A DNA stretch of 64,000 nucleotides from Odontocerum albicorne (taxonomy: Eukaryota > Arthropoda > Insecta > Trichoptera > Odontoceridae), in NCBI GenBank assembly GCA_949825065.1, contig OX463846.1, forward strand, positions 14,073,753 to 14,137,752. The letters are read 5' to 3'. Below, in pieces: positions 53,576-63,330 of this stretch. The position numbers were made by a program, and so were the translations under genes. The notes under the pieces were generated by a model that saw nothing but the letters and a program-made list of their open reading frames with translations, did not search any database and was not told the DNA's origin. The number at the start of each line of letters is the position of its first letter. Position 1 is the stretch's first letter.

Positions 53576-54744
53576 AAATTTGAAATCTTTAACATTTCAT
53601 ACATTACCCTATACTTTGCAATAAACTAATAGAAAGCTTTGAAGCGATCCGAACGTGAGAAGAGATTTCCTTTGGCACATCATCTTAGACATACGAGTAG
53701 AATGACAACATAAACAAATTTTGCGAGTGATGCGACCCAACTGTTATTTTACGTTGTGCATATTTTTGAAAGTCAGTTAAGTCTATTTGATCATAATTGG
53801 TCCAGTATACTTATTTTCTGGTGGCCTTTTATACTATTCATATGTTATATGTAAAGAACACTTCGATGCTAATGGTTCTCTACAACTATTTGTAAGGTCT
53901 GATATTTCCATGCATTGAGAAATTTGTGAGCACCATCCGTCTATTACAACCTTTTAATCGTTTAAACATAAAGCATTGCAATATATTTTTGGAAACGTAT
54001 CTATTTAAGTGGAGCCTTTCAGAAATAGTAAAAATCCTTCATAGAATTACTGAGAGCTAATAACAAAAAAATACAAGGTTCTAAAAGAAGAGGTTTATCT
54101 GACATGGTAAGAATTTGCGGTTAATATTAGTTTTGCAGGTATAAAACCTTATGGAAAAAGAAAGATTTATCTTAAAGGAGTTCTTAAAGGGAAAATAACT
54201 ATACGACGTCATAGATTTTGACAGCTCGGTGACGTTGTAAAGACACAAAGAGCGATGGTATTTGTTAACTGGAGAGAGACACGCCAGCAGTGTGCTAGCT
54301 AGAAAGCGGTTGTAGACTTCAACAGTGTTACTTACTTGGTCATGTAGGCTTTAGACAGTGTAACTAGGACAAAATAACGATGCTACTTATAAAGTAGCAT
54401 GCAAATATTGTCAATAAACATTTCTAAAAACGCAACTCTTAGACGAAGTCCGCTACTTATATATTACAATAATATTATATTTAAAAACCTGCGTGATTTG
54501 CAATGTCATGGAGTCAAAGTTTTTCAAGGATGCAACGTCATACAAGGATCACCAATAAAAATATAATCTTTCTTCAATAGTACACGTTTATTTTACGTGA
54601 TGTCAAGTTCTTAGGTTATTCAAATGATAAACATTTAAAAACCAACATTCCGTTTTGGTGATTCAAACTAGTTTCATACTCCTTGTTTAATCGAATAAAA
54701 AAATACCAGTTAAAATCAGAAACCAATCTAATTTGTTATAGATA
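53576..54744. other. no gene seen
   Basis: AT-rich, with a slightly GC-richer patch at 54200-54340. TAGCATG/CATGC-type words around 54385-54400 are too short to interpret. Confidence 0.35.
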
Positions 54745-55075
54745 TATGTTAGATGTATTGATTGAACAATGTACGACGGTTCATTAGTGTCAAAAAACGC
54801 CTCAATTATTATAAATGATGATCACAAGAGTTTAACAACGCACTGGCCATTTGGCCGTGTCACTCCGTTGCCCCAGCCGACCGGCGGTGTTCAATTTGAA
54901 TCCTTTGAGAGGAAGACATTGATTGAACGATTGACATTAGTCTTTGACAGCGCGACAATTAGTCAAGTGTGGGGATTTTACCAGCACTACGGTCTGGCTG
55001 GATGGACTGGACGGGGCTTTATTTTTATTGTTGAGATAGACAGTTTGGCTAACAGTATAGGGAAAATAAAATCCA
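54745..55075. promoter_or_regulatory. GC-richer island with homeodomain-type sites
   Basis: Unique block with CACTGGCCATTTGGCC, CCCCAGCCGACCGGCGGTG, TTGATTGAACGATTGACA and TTTGACAGCGCGAC. TGATTGA and TGACAG are Extradenticle/Homothorax-type cores. A 118-codon frame (54769-55125) is open across it, but I recognise no domain and its end is AT-rich, so I favour a non-coding element. An unrecognised exon cannot be excluded. Confidence 0.35.
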
Positions 55076-55184
55076 AAAAAGGGAATTTCATTTGTTTTAT
55101 TTTTTTGAAATATGCTGGTTTTTGAAGATTTGTAAGTAACAAGCGTTAAATCTAAATAACTTCAAAAAAGACATTTTATAACAT

Positions 55185-55257
55185 GATGAAAGTGTCAATG
55201 TTTGAAAGAAGGCGGACTAAAGACATAAATTAATGCATGGATAAATGGACGTTTTAA
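55185..55257 (+). pseudogene. LINE tail, left of piggyBac insertion
   Basis: AAAGTGTCAATGTTTGAAAG..GGACGTTTTAA aligns with GTGTGACAGAATACGGAATG..GCTGATGTATTAA at 16213-16276. The right half resumes at 58072. Confidence 0.6.
55254..55257 (+). repeat. TTAA target-site duplication, left
   Basis: TTAA directly before the CCCTTA end of the element. Its partner is at 58072-58075. TTAA is the invariant piggyBac target. Confidence 0.9.
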
Positions 55258-55273
55258 CCCTTAAAGTCCGGCT
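55258..55273 (+). repeat. piggyBac left terminal inverted repeat
   Basis: CCCTTAAAGTCCGGCT agrees with the inverted right end (CCCTTAGAGATCGGCT) at 13 of 16 bases. Confidence 0.9.
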
Positions 55274-55347
55274 GGCTACATATGAAGTCGAATAAAATCG
55301 GGCTCAAACGCCGGCTGGCTACATCCGCAGCTCGCACATATTCTCTG

Positions 55348-55354
55348 TATAAAA
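55348..55354 (+). promoter_or_regulatory. possible TATA box of the transposase gene
   Basis: TATAAAA lies 91 bp from the left end and about 490 bp before the start codon. Its position suits a transcript with a long leader, but no initiator or splice site was confirmed. Confidence 0.3.
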
Positions 55355-55840
55355 CGTTTATTATTATGTAAATTTACTACTACAGATCAAAAGTAAAAAA
55401 GTGTAGCGTATACATTCATATATTTTCTGTGATTTGGAATTAAAGTTTCACCCTTCTTATATGAATGTTTAATATTATTTTATTTTATTGTAAGATGTGT
55501 CCCATGAAAACTTCGCGCATAGCGGCCATCGGTTACTCATACAGTCATATAACCGCCGAGTCGCGAAGTGGTAGTGTTTTATCTGTGTCGGTACACGTAC
55601 TTGATCTCGAGTGTATGTTTATTTAGGGTGACTGTTATATTGTTATTTATTAGACATTACGTTCCGAGTTCGTTGTAATTTGTTTTTTTTTATAAACAAT
55701 TTGTTTTGTGTGAGGGAACTCATTTAATTTTATTATTTGTGTAGATTTTTATTCATAATAATGCTGGTTTGTGAACATTGATGTTTTGTTTGAGTGTATA
55801 ACTATTTTTCTGTTTATTGAACCATTTCATAATTTAAAAG

Positions 55841-57571
55841 ATGGATGACGATGCAATAGAACAGTATATTCTAGACATTGATTCTGATTTTTCTATGAGT
55901 GACGACGAAGATTATATACCGGATAATATTGAGGACGTCGATGATCCTTCAGAAATTAGTGATAGTGAAATTGACAATTCTAATGTTTTAGATAATACAG
56001 AGCCCACATCAACCGTAAATGTAGACAATATTTCATCTGAGTGGCAAAATGGCATTAACTTTCGTCCAGTATTGCATGACTTCAACCAACAATCTGGATT
56101 GAGAAATTGCGATCTCAATGAAGAAAGTCGGGAAATAGATTATTTTGAACTATTTTTGAGTAGTGACATAGTGAGAAAAGTTTCTGAAGAAACGAATAGA
56201 TATTATGATCAACTAAAGATAAAAAAAACATTTTCCCAGCATTCACAAATGAATGAATGGAAGTCCGTGAATGCTGATGAAATATATCTATTTTTCGCTT
56301 TATCAATGCTTATGGTTCGGAGCAAAAAAAGCAGGATCAGGCAATATTGGACAAAGGACAAATTAATATCGTCACCAATTTTTGGCGAGACAATGTCACG
56401 AGATAGATATTTGTCTATTCTAAGTATGCTACATTTTTCCGATAGTTGCAAACAGCCAAAAGACGATATTCTATATAAAATAAGAGACTTTGTCGATTCG
56501 GTGTGTGAAAATTTTAAGATTTTTTTTTATCCTTTTAAAAATTTGTGTATCGATGAGTCACTAGTATTATTCAAAGGTAGGTTACGAATAAAACAGTATT
56601 TGCCGGCAAAAAGGCACAAATTTGGAATCAAACTCTTTGTTCTGTGCGATTGTGAAACCGGTTTAGTTTTAAAATTAATTATTTATTGTGGAGCAAAAAC
56701 CGAAATACCCGTAAGTAATATAGACGAACAATTATCCAAGGATATGGGGGTTTCGGGAAAAGTGGTTGTGTCCCTACTATCGGAATATTTGTGTAAAGGG
56801 CATACTGTTTATACGGATAACTGGTACTCAAGTCCAGCTTTATTTAAGTATTTGCACGATCAAAAAACCAACGCCTGTGGAACAGTAAAAAAAACTAGGA
56901 AGTACCTGCCAAAATTTGGAATCGTGCAGAAAGGTGAAACATCATCAATGACTTCTGGATGTCTACTTGCTGTAAAATGGCACGACAAGAGAGATGTGCA
57001 CATGTTGACAACTGCAGAAGATGCGTCACCAATAGAAACCGGCAAAGTAGATTACAAAACAAAAGCCGCTATTGTGAAACCATCGTGTGTAGTTAGTTAC
57101 AACAAACACATGGGCTCCGTAGACAGGTCAGATATGATGATCACGTTTGTAGAGTGCGTCCGTAAAACCAATAAGTGGTACAAAAAGATCGCGTTTCGTA
57201 CAATTGACGTGGTATTAATAAATGCTCACGCGATGTTTAAGTTTAAGACAAAAAAAGACGTGAGCCTAACAGACTTCCAATTAGAAGTTGTTCGACAACT
57301 TCTACAAAAATATCATCATCCGGAGTCAACACCTAAATCCAAACAAAGTGGTGACCATCCTCTTAGACTAAGTGCACGACATTTTTTATCAGACATTCCA
57401 CAAACTATCAATTCCAAGAGACAATCGGTTTATCGGCGGTGTTTTGTATGTAAAAATACTACGCGGCAGCCTCAGAAACGTGTTCAAACTCGTTATTGGT
57501 GTAGTGACTGCGAAGTTGCCTTATGTCCAACTAATTGTTTTAAGGCATATCACACAATTCAAAAGTTTTGA
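55841..57571 (+). CDS. piggyBac transposase (PGBD4-like), intact
   Basis: A 576-residue DNA transposase that would cut and paste its own element at TTAA. Residues 1-60 are very acidic, as usual for the family. The RNase H-like catalytic domain (DDE_Tnp_1_7 type) spans roughly 95-465. The three catalytic aspartates are visible: D238 in CIDES, D326 in VYTDNWYSS and D428 in GSVDRSDMM, with the accompanying D431. Residues 534-571 form the C-terminal zinc-binding region, C534-x2-C537, C554-x2-C557, C562-x3-C566 and H571, used by relatives to bind the ends. Length fits the family (about 550-620). The start is the first ATG of the frame, with A at -3 and G at +4. No stop, frameshift or missing key residue is seen. 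The family call is firm; activity is inferred. Confidence 0.95.
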   Translation: MDDDAIEQYILDIDSDFSMSDDEDYIPDNIEDVDDPSEISDSEIDNSNVLDNTEPTSTVNVDNISSEWQNGINFRPVLHDFNQQSGLRNCDLNEESREIDYFELFLSSDIVRKVSEETNRYYDQLKIKKTFSQHSQMNEWKSVNADEIYLFFALSMLMVRSKKSRIRQYWTKDKLISSPIFGETMSRDRYLSILSMLHFSDSCKQPKDDILYKIRDFVDSVCENFKIFFYPFKNLCIDESLVLFKGRLRIKQYLPAKRHKFGIKLFVLCDCETGLVLKLIIYCGAKTEIPVSNIDEQLSKDMGVSGKVVVSLLSEYLCKGHTVYTDNWYSSPALFKYLHDQKTNACGTVKKTRKYLPKFGIVQKGETSSMTSGCLLAVKWHDKRDVHMLTTAEDASPIETGKVDYKTKAAIVKPSCVVSYNKHMGSVDRSDMMITFVECVRKTNKWYKKIAFRTIDVVLINAHAMFKFKTKKDVSLTDFQLEVVRQLLQKYHHPESTPKSKQSGDHPLRLSARHFLSDIPQTINSKRQSVYRRCFVCKNTTRQPQKRVQTRYWCSDCEVALCPTNCFKAYHTIQKF

Positions 57572-57795
57572 GTTTTAAAAGTGACATATGCAATACTAAT
57601 TCATGGACACCCTATCCATATGCCGACGAACAGTTGCGCGAGTGTGTGTGTTTGTGCCGAGATATTTTTTTAGACCTTCCATTAAATTTAATTATTACTA
57701 TGATTCTTTCGGATAACGATAATTTTTGTATATGGAGATCATGTTCAAAAGTACATTCTCGATGTGGATGACTAAATGTTTACGATAGACCTTAT

Positions 57796-57801
57796 AATAA
57801 A
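57796..57801 (+). terminator. poly(A) signal of the transposase gene
   Basis: AATAAA lies 225 bp after the stop codon and inside the element, which suits termination before the right end. Confidence 0.5.
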
Positions 57802-58055
57802 AAATCCCACAAGTGATTTACTTAAGTGGCAGCTCCATTCTCACGGTAATATATTTTTATTTATTATTTTAAAGTCAATATGAAACAAAAAACTCTGATT
57901 TTTTTTTACTAACACAAAGGTACACTATTTGACTATAATATGCTGTTTATTTGGTTTATTTATTCATTTTGTGTGAAGAGTAATTAAATTGTTTATAAGT
58001 GCGTTCCAATGTTTAAAATTCTCGCCGGTCTGAGGGAGTACTTCGCGTAAATCTT

Positions 58056-58071
58056 AGCCGATCTCTAAGGG
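58056..58071 (-). repeat. piggyBac right terminal inverted repeat
   Basis: AGCCGATCTCTAAGGG, the inverse of the left end with three mismatches, directly followed by TTAA. Confidence 0.9.
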
Positions 58072-58075
58072 TTAA
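58072..58075 (+). repeat. TTAA target-site duplication, right
   Basis: TTAA followed by ACAAGATGAAGAAATGAGC, which matches the sequence after the intact TTAA of the LINE copy at 16273. Confidence 0.9.
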
Positions 58076-58385
58076 ACAAGATGAAGAAATGAGCTTCAAG
58101 TTGGTTTGGACATGTAGAAATAAATTATGAAAGAATGGCTAAGCATTATCCGTGCAAGGTGTGTGTGTGAAAGAGGTAAACGTGACTGGACCAAATTAAC
58201 CAGATTTTGAAATAAGGTAAAGTGAGAAGTATGAATAATATTGTATAATATTTTGTATGACGACATGTTTGAATGTGGAGGAGTTGAAAGTTATCTGCTT
58301 GGTTATAAAAATTGTAGTTCAGTTCTCTCTGCCTATCCCGTAAGAGATATGGCTGTATGTATATGAACACTACACACATACTTTT
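58076..58385 (+). pseudogene. LINE tail, right of piggyBac insertion
   Basis: GTTGGTTTGGACATGTAGAA, TGTGTGTGTGAAAGAGGTAA, AATTAACCAGATTTTGAAAT, TCTCTGCCTATCCCGTAAGA and then TGTATGTATATG. Same family order as 16206-16610 and, at its end, nearly the same as 60950-61110. Confidence 0.7.
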
Positions 58386-58404
58386 AATTTGTACACACCT
58401 CATG

Positions 58405-58560
58405 CCGAATATGTGACTATTACATATTCAAAGGTTGTTTGTGGCTCGTATTCTCTTCGTAAACTTTCTGCGGTTTTCTTACTAAATATATTGTTCTCAA
58501 TATATGCAGATGCGAGAAAGTACCTAATCTAATAACTGCAGGCACTACTTCGTATACTTA
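58405..58560 (-). repeat. R-X fragment, inverted
   Basis: Inverse of TTAGGTACTTTC.., ATATTTAGTAAGAAAACCGC and AGAAAGTTTACGAAGAGAA as in the 44-kb copy, with an ATTGAGAACAATATAT variation in the middle. Confidence 0.65.
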
Positions 58561-59089
58561 TGATCAAAAATATCTTTTTATTAGTGTGGATTTTATATCT
58601 ATTGTCGTGAAAACCATTCTGGGGGGAGAACCAGCTGTCTATAAATTTTCCTAGCATTCGATGTCCTGCGGGGATCTCGTGTCCTGCTAATCCTGCTACG
58701 AGTATGTATGGAATTTTATCTCTGTATATCCTATCCACATGATCACGCCAGCACCGCCATCATTTTCTGCTCCACTGTGTTAGAGGCTTATGCGAGAGTT
58801 TCTGACCCTATCTCTGAGATATATTCCTGCATGGAGTGCCGGGCTGTGGATCGACTATGGATGCGTTTTACGACATCCCTGTGGAACGTTTAGAGGGATG
58901 ATGAAGAAGGTTTACTTACTCAAGTGATAACAATATTGTTTTCCATCGAGACACAGAGAAGATTTTAAACGTCTTGGTGATCTTCTCATAACTGCGTGAA
59001 AAACTGAATTAAGCGCTTTTGAGGAGAGTCTTGTGTTCACGATCGTACCTGAAAAAAAACCAAGGTCCTCGTCTGGTAAAAAAGTTCAT
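58561..59089. other. no gene seen
   Basis: Composition is more balanced at 58660-58880 (GATGTCCTGCGGGGATCTCG, CCACATGATCACGCCAGC). CATGATCACGCCAGC-type coding could be an old LINE, but no clear motif was found. Confidence 0.3.
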
Positions 59090-59250
59090 TTGGAAACAAT
59101 ATTCACACGCACTAGACGTGTGCAAGTGTTTTTGCTTCCTCACGAGTGGTAATGTTCCCAATACGTGCGATTACGAGCTGCGAGTACCGCGCCCACTTCA
59201 GTGGTTCTAAGCCCTAAGGAATAATTAAAGCGTGCCAAATGTAATGAAAT
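59090..59250 (+). repeat. SINE-B body
   Basis: ACACGCACTAGACGTGTGCA, AGTGTTTTTGCTTCCTCACG, ACGTGCGATTACGAGCTGCG and CACTTCAGTGGTTCTAAGCC. The tRNA head is missing. Confidence 0.65.
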
Positions 59251-60029
59251 CTCCCGGCCCTCCTTTCAAAATGTCATATCACTATGTTGGATTTATTGGT
59301 ATGTACGAATGTAAAAATTCCAAAATCTTAAGTTAGAACAATCGTAATACTTCGATGAGTTTTAAAAATTACCATATTTTTTTACTTAATAGAATTGTCA
59401 CAGTTATTTAAAACATTTTTTTGTTGATATTTTAAGTTTGTATTTATTTTATAAAACTTTTCAAATGTATTTGTATGAATCTTAATATATTTGCAACGAC
59501 AAATCTTTAAAGCTTATAAAACAACGGTCTTAAAGTCAAGTGAAAATATTACACTTTTCTCACAGTAACTAACTCATAGAAGTGAAAATTCCCAACCGAC
59601 GCATACTAACAACTCAAGAACGGGTCTAAGTTACACCACTGACTATTCACAAACACAAAACTTTCTTCCATTGGCGTCACATGAGCAGGTGTTTTTACGG
59701 GAACGTTGTGTCATTAATCCTTGTCTAGTGACAAATAGTTCCCTGACACACCTCCCCCCTCTAATCTGACACTCTGCTTCCCCCCACTGATGTAGCGTAC
59801 TAAGCCACTGCAAGCACTTTCATACTCTGATATATTGTATGGACAAACTTTTTAAAGTACTTTGCAGAAAACACTGTCGAGGGGTAAATTTGTCTTGGAG
59901 CAGTTAATATAATGCAGCGGTTTTTAATCTTGAAGTTGCAAAAGTTGAACCGTACTCCGACAGTGACATATACAATTGTTTTATTTATGGCTCCACAGTA
60001 GAATTATGCTACTTGAGATTTGTGCATAA
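59251..60029. other. no gene; GC-richer patch
   Basis: 59570-59830 is unique and more balanced, with CATGAGCAGGTGTTTTTACG, TGTCATTAATCC, CACACCTCCCCCCTCTAATC and GTAGCGTACTAAGCC. It holds E-box and TAATCC-type words and no open frame. The rest is AT-rich. Confidence 0.3.
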
Positions 60030-60280
60030 AAAAACATCATATTTCAATGGGTTTCTTAATCCAATGAGATAAATAAACATATATGATAATAAAAAACATC
60101 ATATTTCAATGGGTTTCTTAATCAAATGAGATAAATAAACACATATGCTAATAAAAACATAATATTTCAATGGGTTTTTTAATCCAACGAGATAAATAAA
60201 CACATATGATAATAAAAAACATCACATTTTAATGGGTTTCTTAATCCAATGAGATAAATAAACACGTATGATAATGAAAA
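60030..60280 (+). repeat. 62-bp tandem repeat, four units
   Basis: ATTTCAATGGGTTTCTTAAT anchors lie at 60041, 60103, 60164 and 60226. Each unit continues CCAATGAGATAAATAAACA..ATATGATAATAAAA. Confidence 0.92.
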
Positions 60281-60379
60281 GTATTTTAGACACTCAAATG
60301 ATTAAAATTTAAATTGAAGTATCAACTCTTTTTTTACATTTAAATCACTTGTTGCCTTCATTTAGCTGTTAAATTAAAT

Positions 60380-60419
60380 CTTTCGTGATTACTCACTATC
60401 TTTCGTGATTACTCACTAT
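60380..60419 (+). repeat. 20-bp tandem duplication
   Basis: CTTTCGTGATTACTCACTAT occurs twice in a row. Confidence 0.95.
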
Positions 60420-60686
60420 CTTTTCATGAGATATTTCCATTGTATCTCTTGAATCTGTATCTGAGGAGTGTCTTTTTTCTGAGAAATGTAAAATTTTATG
60501 GCCAATTTCTTTTCCATCTAATAAATTAGTTGTTTCAAATATATCCAATAGGGTGGGGAATTAAGATAGAGCTTTTAGAGGTTTATACATGGGTTCAAAT
60601 CCTGAGCAAGAGCATCCTTGAGGACAGTTTGCTCTCTAAATTTTACTGTATAAATTGTCATACTCGTATTATTAATATTAGATCTT

Positions 60687-61115
60687 GAATGGAGTGCGAC
60701 AACTACAGAGCCATCAGTTGATTGATTATGGTAGGTAAACTGTATGCAAGGATTGCGATAGAGCGAGTAAGTTAAAAACTGAAAGGAAATTATAGGATAC
60801 AAAAGGTGCCTTTTCGGAGATCGATATTTGCGTTACGTATATAGTATATCTGACATGTGTTTGGAATTAGGGAAAAAAATATTTTGTGACTTGACTTAGA
60901 AAAAGCGTATGATCGTGTAAGTAGGGAAAACCTGACTGAACGTAACGAACCAGATTTTGAAAGAAGGTAAAGAGAGAAGTATAAATAATCGAAGTTTGTG
61001 CATGACGCGATGTATAAATGTGGAAGAGGCGAAGGTTATGTGCTTGAATAAAAAAGTTTGAAGATCTGTTTTTCTGACTAGTCCGCGAGGTACACGGCGT
61101 GATGATATGTATTTA
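60687..61115 (+). pseudogene. internally deleted RTE-like LINE
   Basis: The first part reads ECDNYRAIS, VGKLYARIAIERVSKLK and then a LEKAYDRVSRENL segment, i.e. the N-terminal part of a reverse transcriptase up to the A-box region. Near 60940 it jumps to the extreme C-terminal tail (RNEPDFERR, CINVEEAKVMCLNK, ending CCGCGAGGTACACGGCG). About two thirds of the polyprotein, with the YADD catalytic motif, is missing between. The tail is almost the same as 58180-58360. Confidence 0.65.
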
Positions 61116-62080
61116 TGTTTGAAAAAAAATATATTGCTTACTTAAATATGAAAATATGTAGATTTTTAAAAATAATGTATACTTTTTCTAATATTTGTAT
61201 TTCACGAACTACTTTCCTTATACGATATTCACTGTTGGTAATTTTACTGAAAACACTTTTATTGTTTATGGTACTTTTAACTTGACAATCGAACGCCTTA
61301 TTAACGAGTTTGTTAAAATAATTCAGTCTATAAAGCGATTCTTTATAGGCATCATCGCCACTATTACGCAATGCCCCTATCAGGGCAGGCAGCGAAAACA
61401 GATTCCCACTTGTATGCATGTGCATGTATGTGTGCGTGCGTATGTGTGTATGTGTATGCGATATATGGCATATATAACTTTATACGAAAAGTATTAAATG
61501 GTTAATAAGACACTTTTCTGTTTCTTTTATTTTTATTTTTCAAGTAAATATCCAATTTAGCACGGGCACACCAAGTAAAGTGACCATTCGAAAAGTAAAA
61601 AAAAATTAAAACATAATTAACATAAAATAAATGAAGTTTGTTGTTAGTCTGTACGTTGAGTAGAGTAAGTAATGTAATTTTGTATGCAACGCGCTGCAGG
61701 TGCATTTCTAGAGCGCTAATGAACTCATCATGTAGTACACATTACCCAACTCTCGGGATGCGCGCTACAGTATACTACAAGGTGCATACAAGGGGGCTGA
61801 TCGTGGGATGCGAGGCATTTTATGATAGAAAATTACACTACAGCGTTAAGAAACATGTTATTATTACTTAATTATGGAAGAGTGATTACCTTTTTATTTT
61901 TTGTTGTTTAGTATTTTAATATCAAAACATAATAGAATAAATTCTTTGTTTCGTACACTTTATTTCCAATTTAAAAGAAATCTGAAACTCTGAAATCTGG
62001 CCATTAAAAGACTGAAAAGAATATAATAAAAACTGTAAATTAAATCATATACAGTAAACTGATTTTGAATAACAAAAAAT
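61116..62080. other. no gene seen
   Basis: AT-rich. Opposed open frames of 95-100 codons at 61138-61497 are not recognisable. A TG-rich patch (GCATGTGCATGTATGTGTGC) lies at 61417-61470, and a slightly GC-richer patch at 61690-61820. Confidence 0.35.
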
Positions 62081-62325
62081 ATTGAGTGTTAAATGAGTAC
62101 TAAATTGAGAGATACATGGTTACTAAAATATTGAGCATTAAATGAGTATTAAATTGAGAGATACATGGTTACTAAAATATTGAGCATTAAATGAGTACTA
62201 AGTTGAGAGATACATGGTTACTAAAATATTGAGCATTAAATGAGTACTAAATTGAGAGATACATGGTTACTAAAATATTGAGCATTAAATGAGTACTAAA
62301 TTGAGAGATATATGGTTACTAAAAT
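62081..62325 (+). repeat. 49-bp tandem repeat, five units
   Basis: ATTGAGCATTAAATGAGTAC units start at 62081, 62130, 62179, 62228 and 62277, exactly 49 bp apart. Confidence 0.96.
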
Positions 62326-62369
62326 TGTAAGGATAAAATCAGATAAGTCAAGACATTTTGTTAGCCATT

Positions 62370-62650
62370 TTCTTTTAAGTTGTTATGACGCTTGATTTCC
62401 ATTCAGGATAGCCTCAGGTTCGATTTTCGATAGTCCCAAAAATAATAAGCCCTAGCCTGATAGTTATACTATGATAGTCTAGTAAGTATGCTATTTTTGT
62501 TGTCACTTTACATGTTAGTATTGCCAATACGTGCAATAATGAAACGCGAGATAACTTCAGTAGTTCTTAGCCGGAAGGCTCGATAACCGGGCTCGAAAAC
62601 GATATTTCTTCCAGCCATGCTATGCTCTTCAATATGTCTGAATTACCAAT
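62370..62650 (+). repeat. SINE-B, full length but decayed
   Basis: Head remnant GACGCTTGATTTCCATTCAG, B box AGGTTCGATTTTCG, then TAGTATTGCCAATACGTGCA, TCAGTAGTTCTTAGCCGGAA, GGCTCGATAACCGGGCTCG and CCATGCTATGCTCTTCAATA. Confidence 0.65.
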
Positions 62651-63229
62651 TTGGATATATTAAAGAGTACAGTATAAATTTCAAAGATAATAACATGGAA
62701 TTAATACGTGTAAAAAAATAATTGAACACAAAAGGGGGCAAATTGGTCTGAACAAAAGTGGGTCAATTTTATTTTTAAGAAATCTAGATAAAAATATTCA
62801 TATAATTTTCAGACAAATTTAAATAAATTTTCATTTAGCTAAAGAATAATTCATCATATTTTTGACCGCTTTCATAAATTGATAAAGTTTACTTTTACAA
62901 AGAACTCAATTTTAGCCCTCGCTAATATTGAATAATTAAGAAGCCATTTTCAACGCTAGGGCTGTACAAGACTTTAAATGTGCATTTTTGCAATTAATCA
63001 TCTACATTAAAAAAAACAAGGGGATCTGATCTATGTGATTACTTAATCACACGAAATAAAAGGAAAAAAATGTTTAGTTATATTAAGACGGATTCTTCAA
63101 TAAATGTTTCAAACATTGAAATAAAACTGATGTGAATATAGAGTGAATGATGAAGGTATTGTTGGACATAAATTTGATGTAATTATGGTTAAGACGATGA
63201 TGCAGTAGTATAGGACTTAAGCATGGGTA
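62651..63229. other. no gene seen
   Basis: AT-rich, nothing recognised. Confidence 0.4.
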
Positions 63230-63330
63230 AAAATGTTAATTAATTTATTTATTTATTATAACACATGACAAGAAATATACATAATTTGCGAAGAAAAAAA
63301 CAGGTAATTTAATTTGGACATACAATTTTA
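63230..63330 (-). repeat. dispersed repeat R-W, copy 2, inner part
   Basis: The minus strand reads AATTGTATGTCCAAATTAAA, TTACCTG, CGCAAATTATGTATATTTCT and TGTCATGTGT, matching about 272-335. The other part of this copy is at 63936-64000, so a Penelope-like element separates the two. Confidence 0.75.

Larger units (their letters stand above)
55258..58071 (+). mobile_element. complete piggyBac-family transposon, 2814 bp
   Basis: Both terminal inverted repeats, TTAA on both sides, one intron-less transposase frame and a poly(A) signal are present. The left end also has an internal direct repeat, CCGGCTGGCTACAT at 55268 and 55311, of the kind piggyBac transposases bind near the ends. The interior (55497-55620, 55841-57571) has more balanced composition than the flanks. 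The element interrupts a LINE tail. Everything needed for cut-and-paste movement appears present, so it may still be active. Confidence 0.93.

Noticed and set aside
54769..55125. 118-codon frame as a confirmed gene
   Set aside because: No family resemblance, its last third is AT-rich and lysine-laden, and no splice or poly(A) context could be confirmed. Kept only as a candidate element.
55841..57571. Domesticated host gene derived from piggyBac
   Set aside because: Ends and TTAA duplications are intact and tightly flank the gene, which fits a mobile element and not a domesticated gene.
61138..61497. Opposed frames of 95-100 codons
   Set aside because: Both strands are open over the same AT-rich DNA and neither is recognisable.
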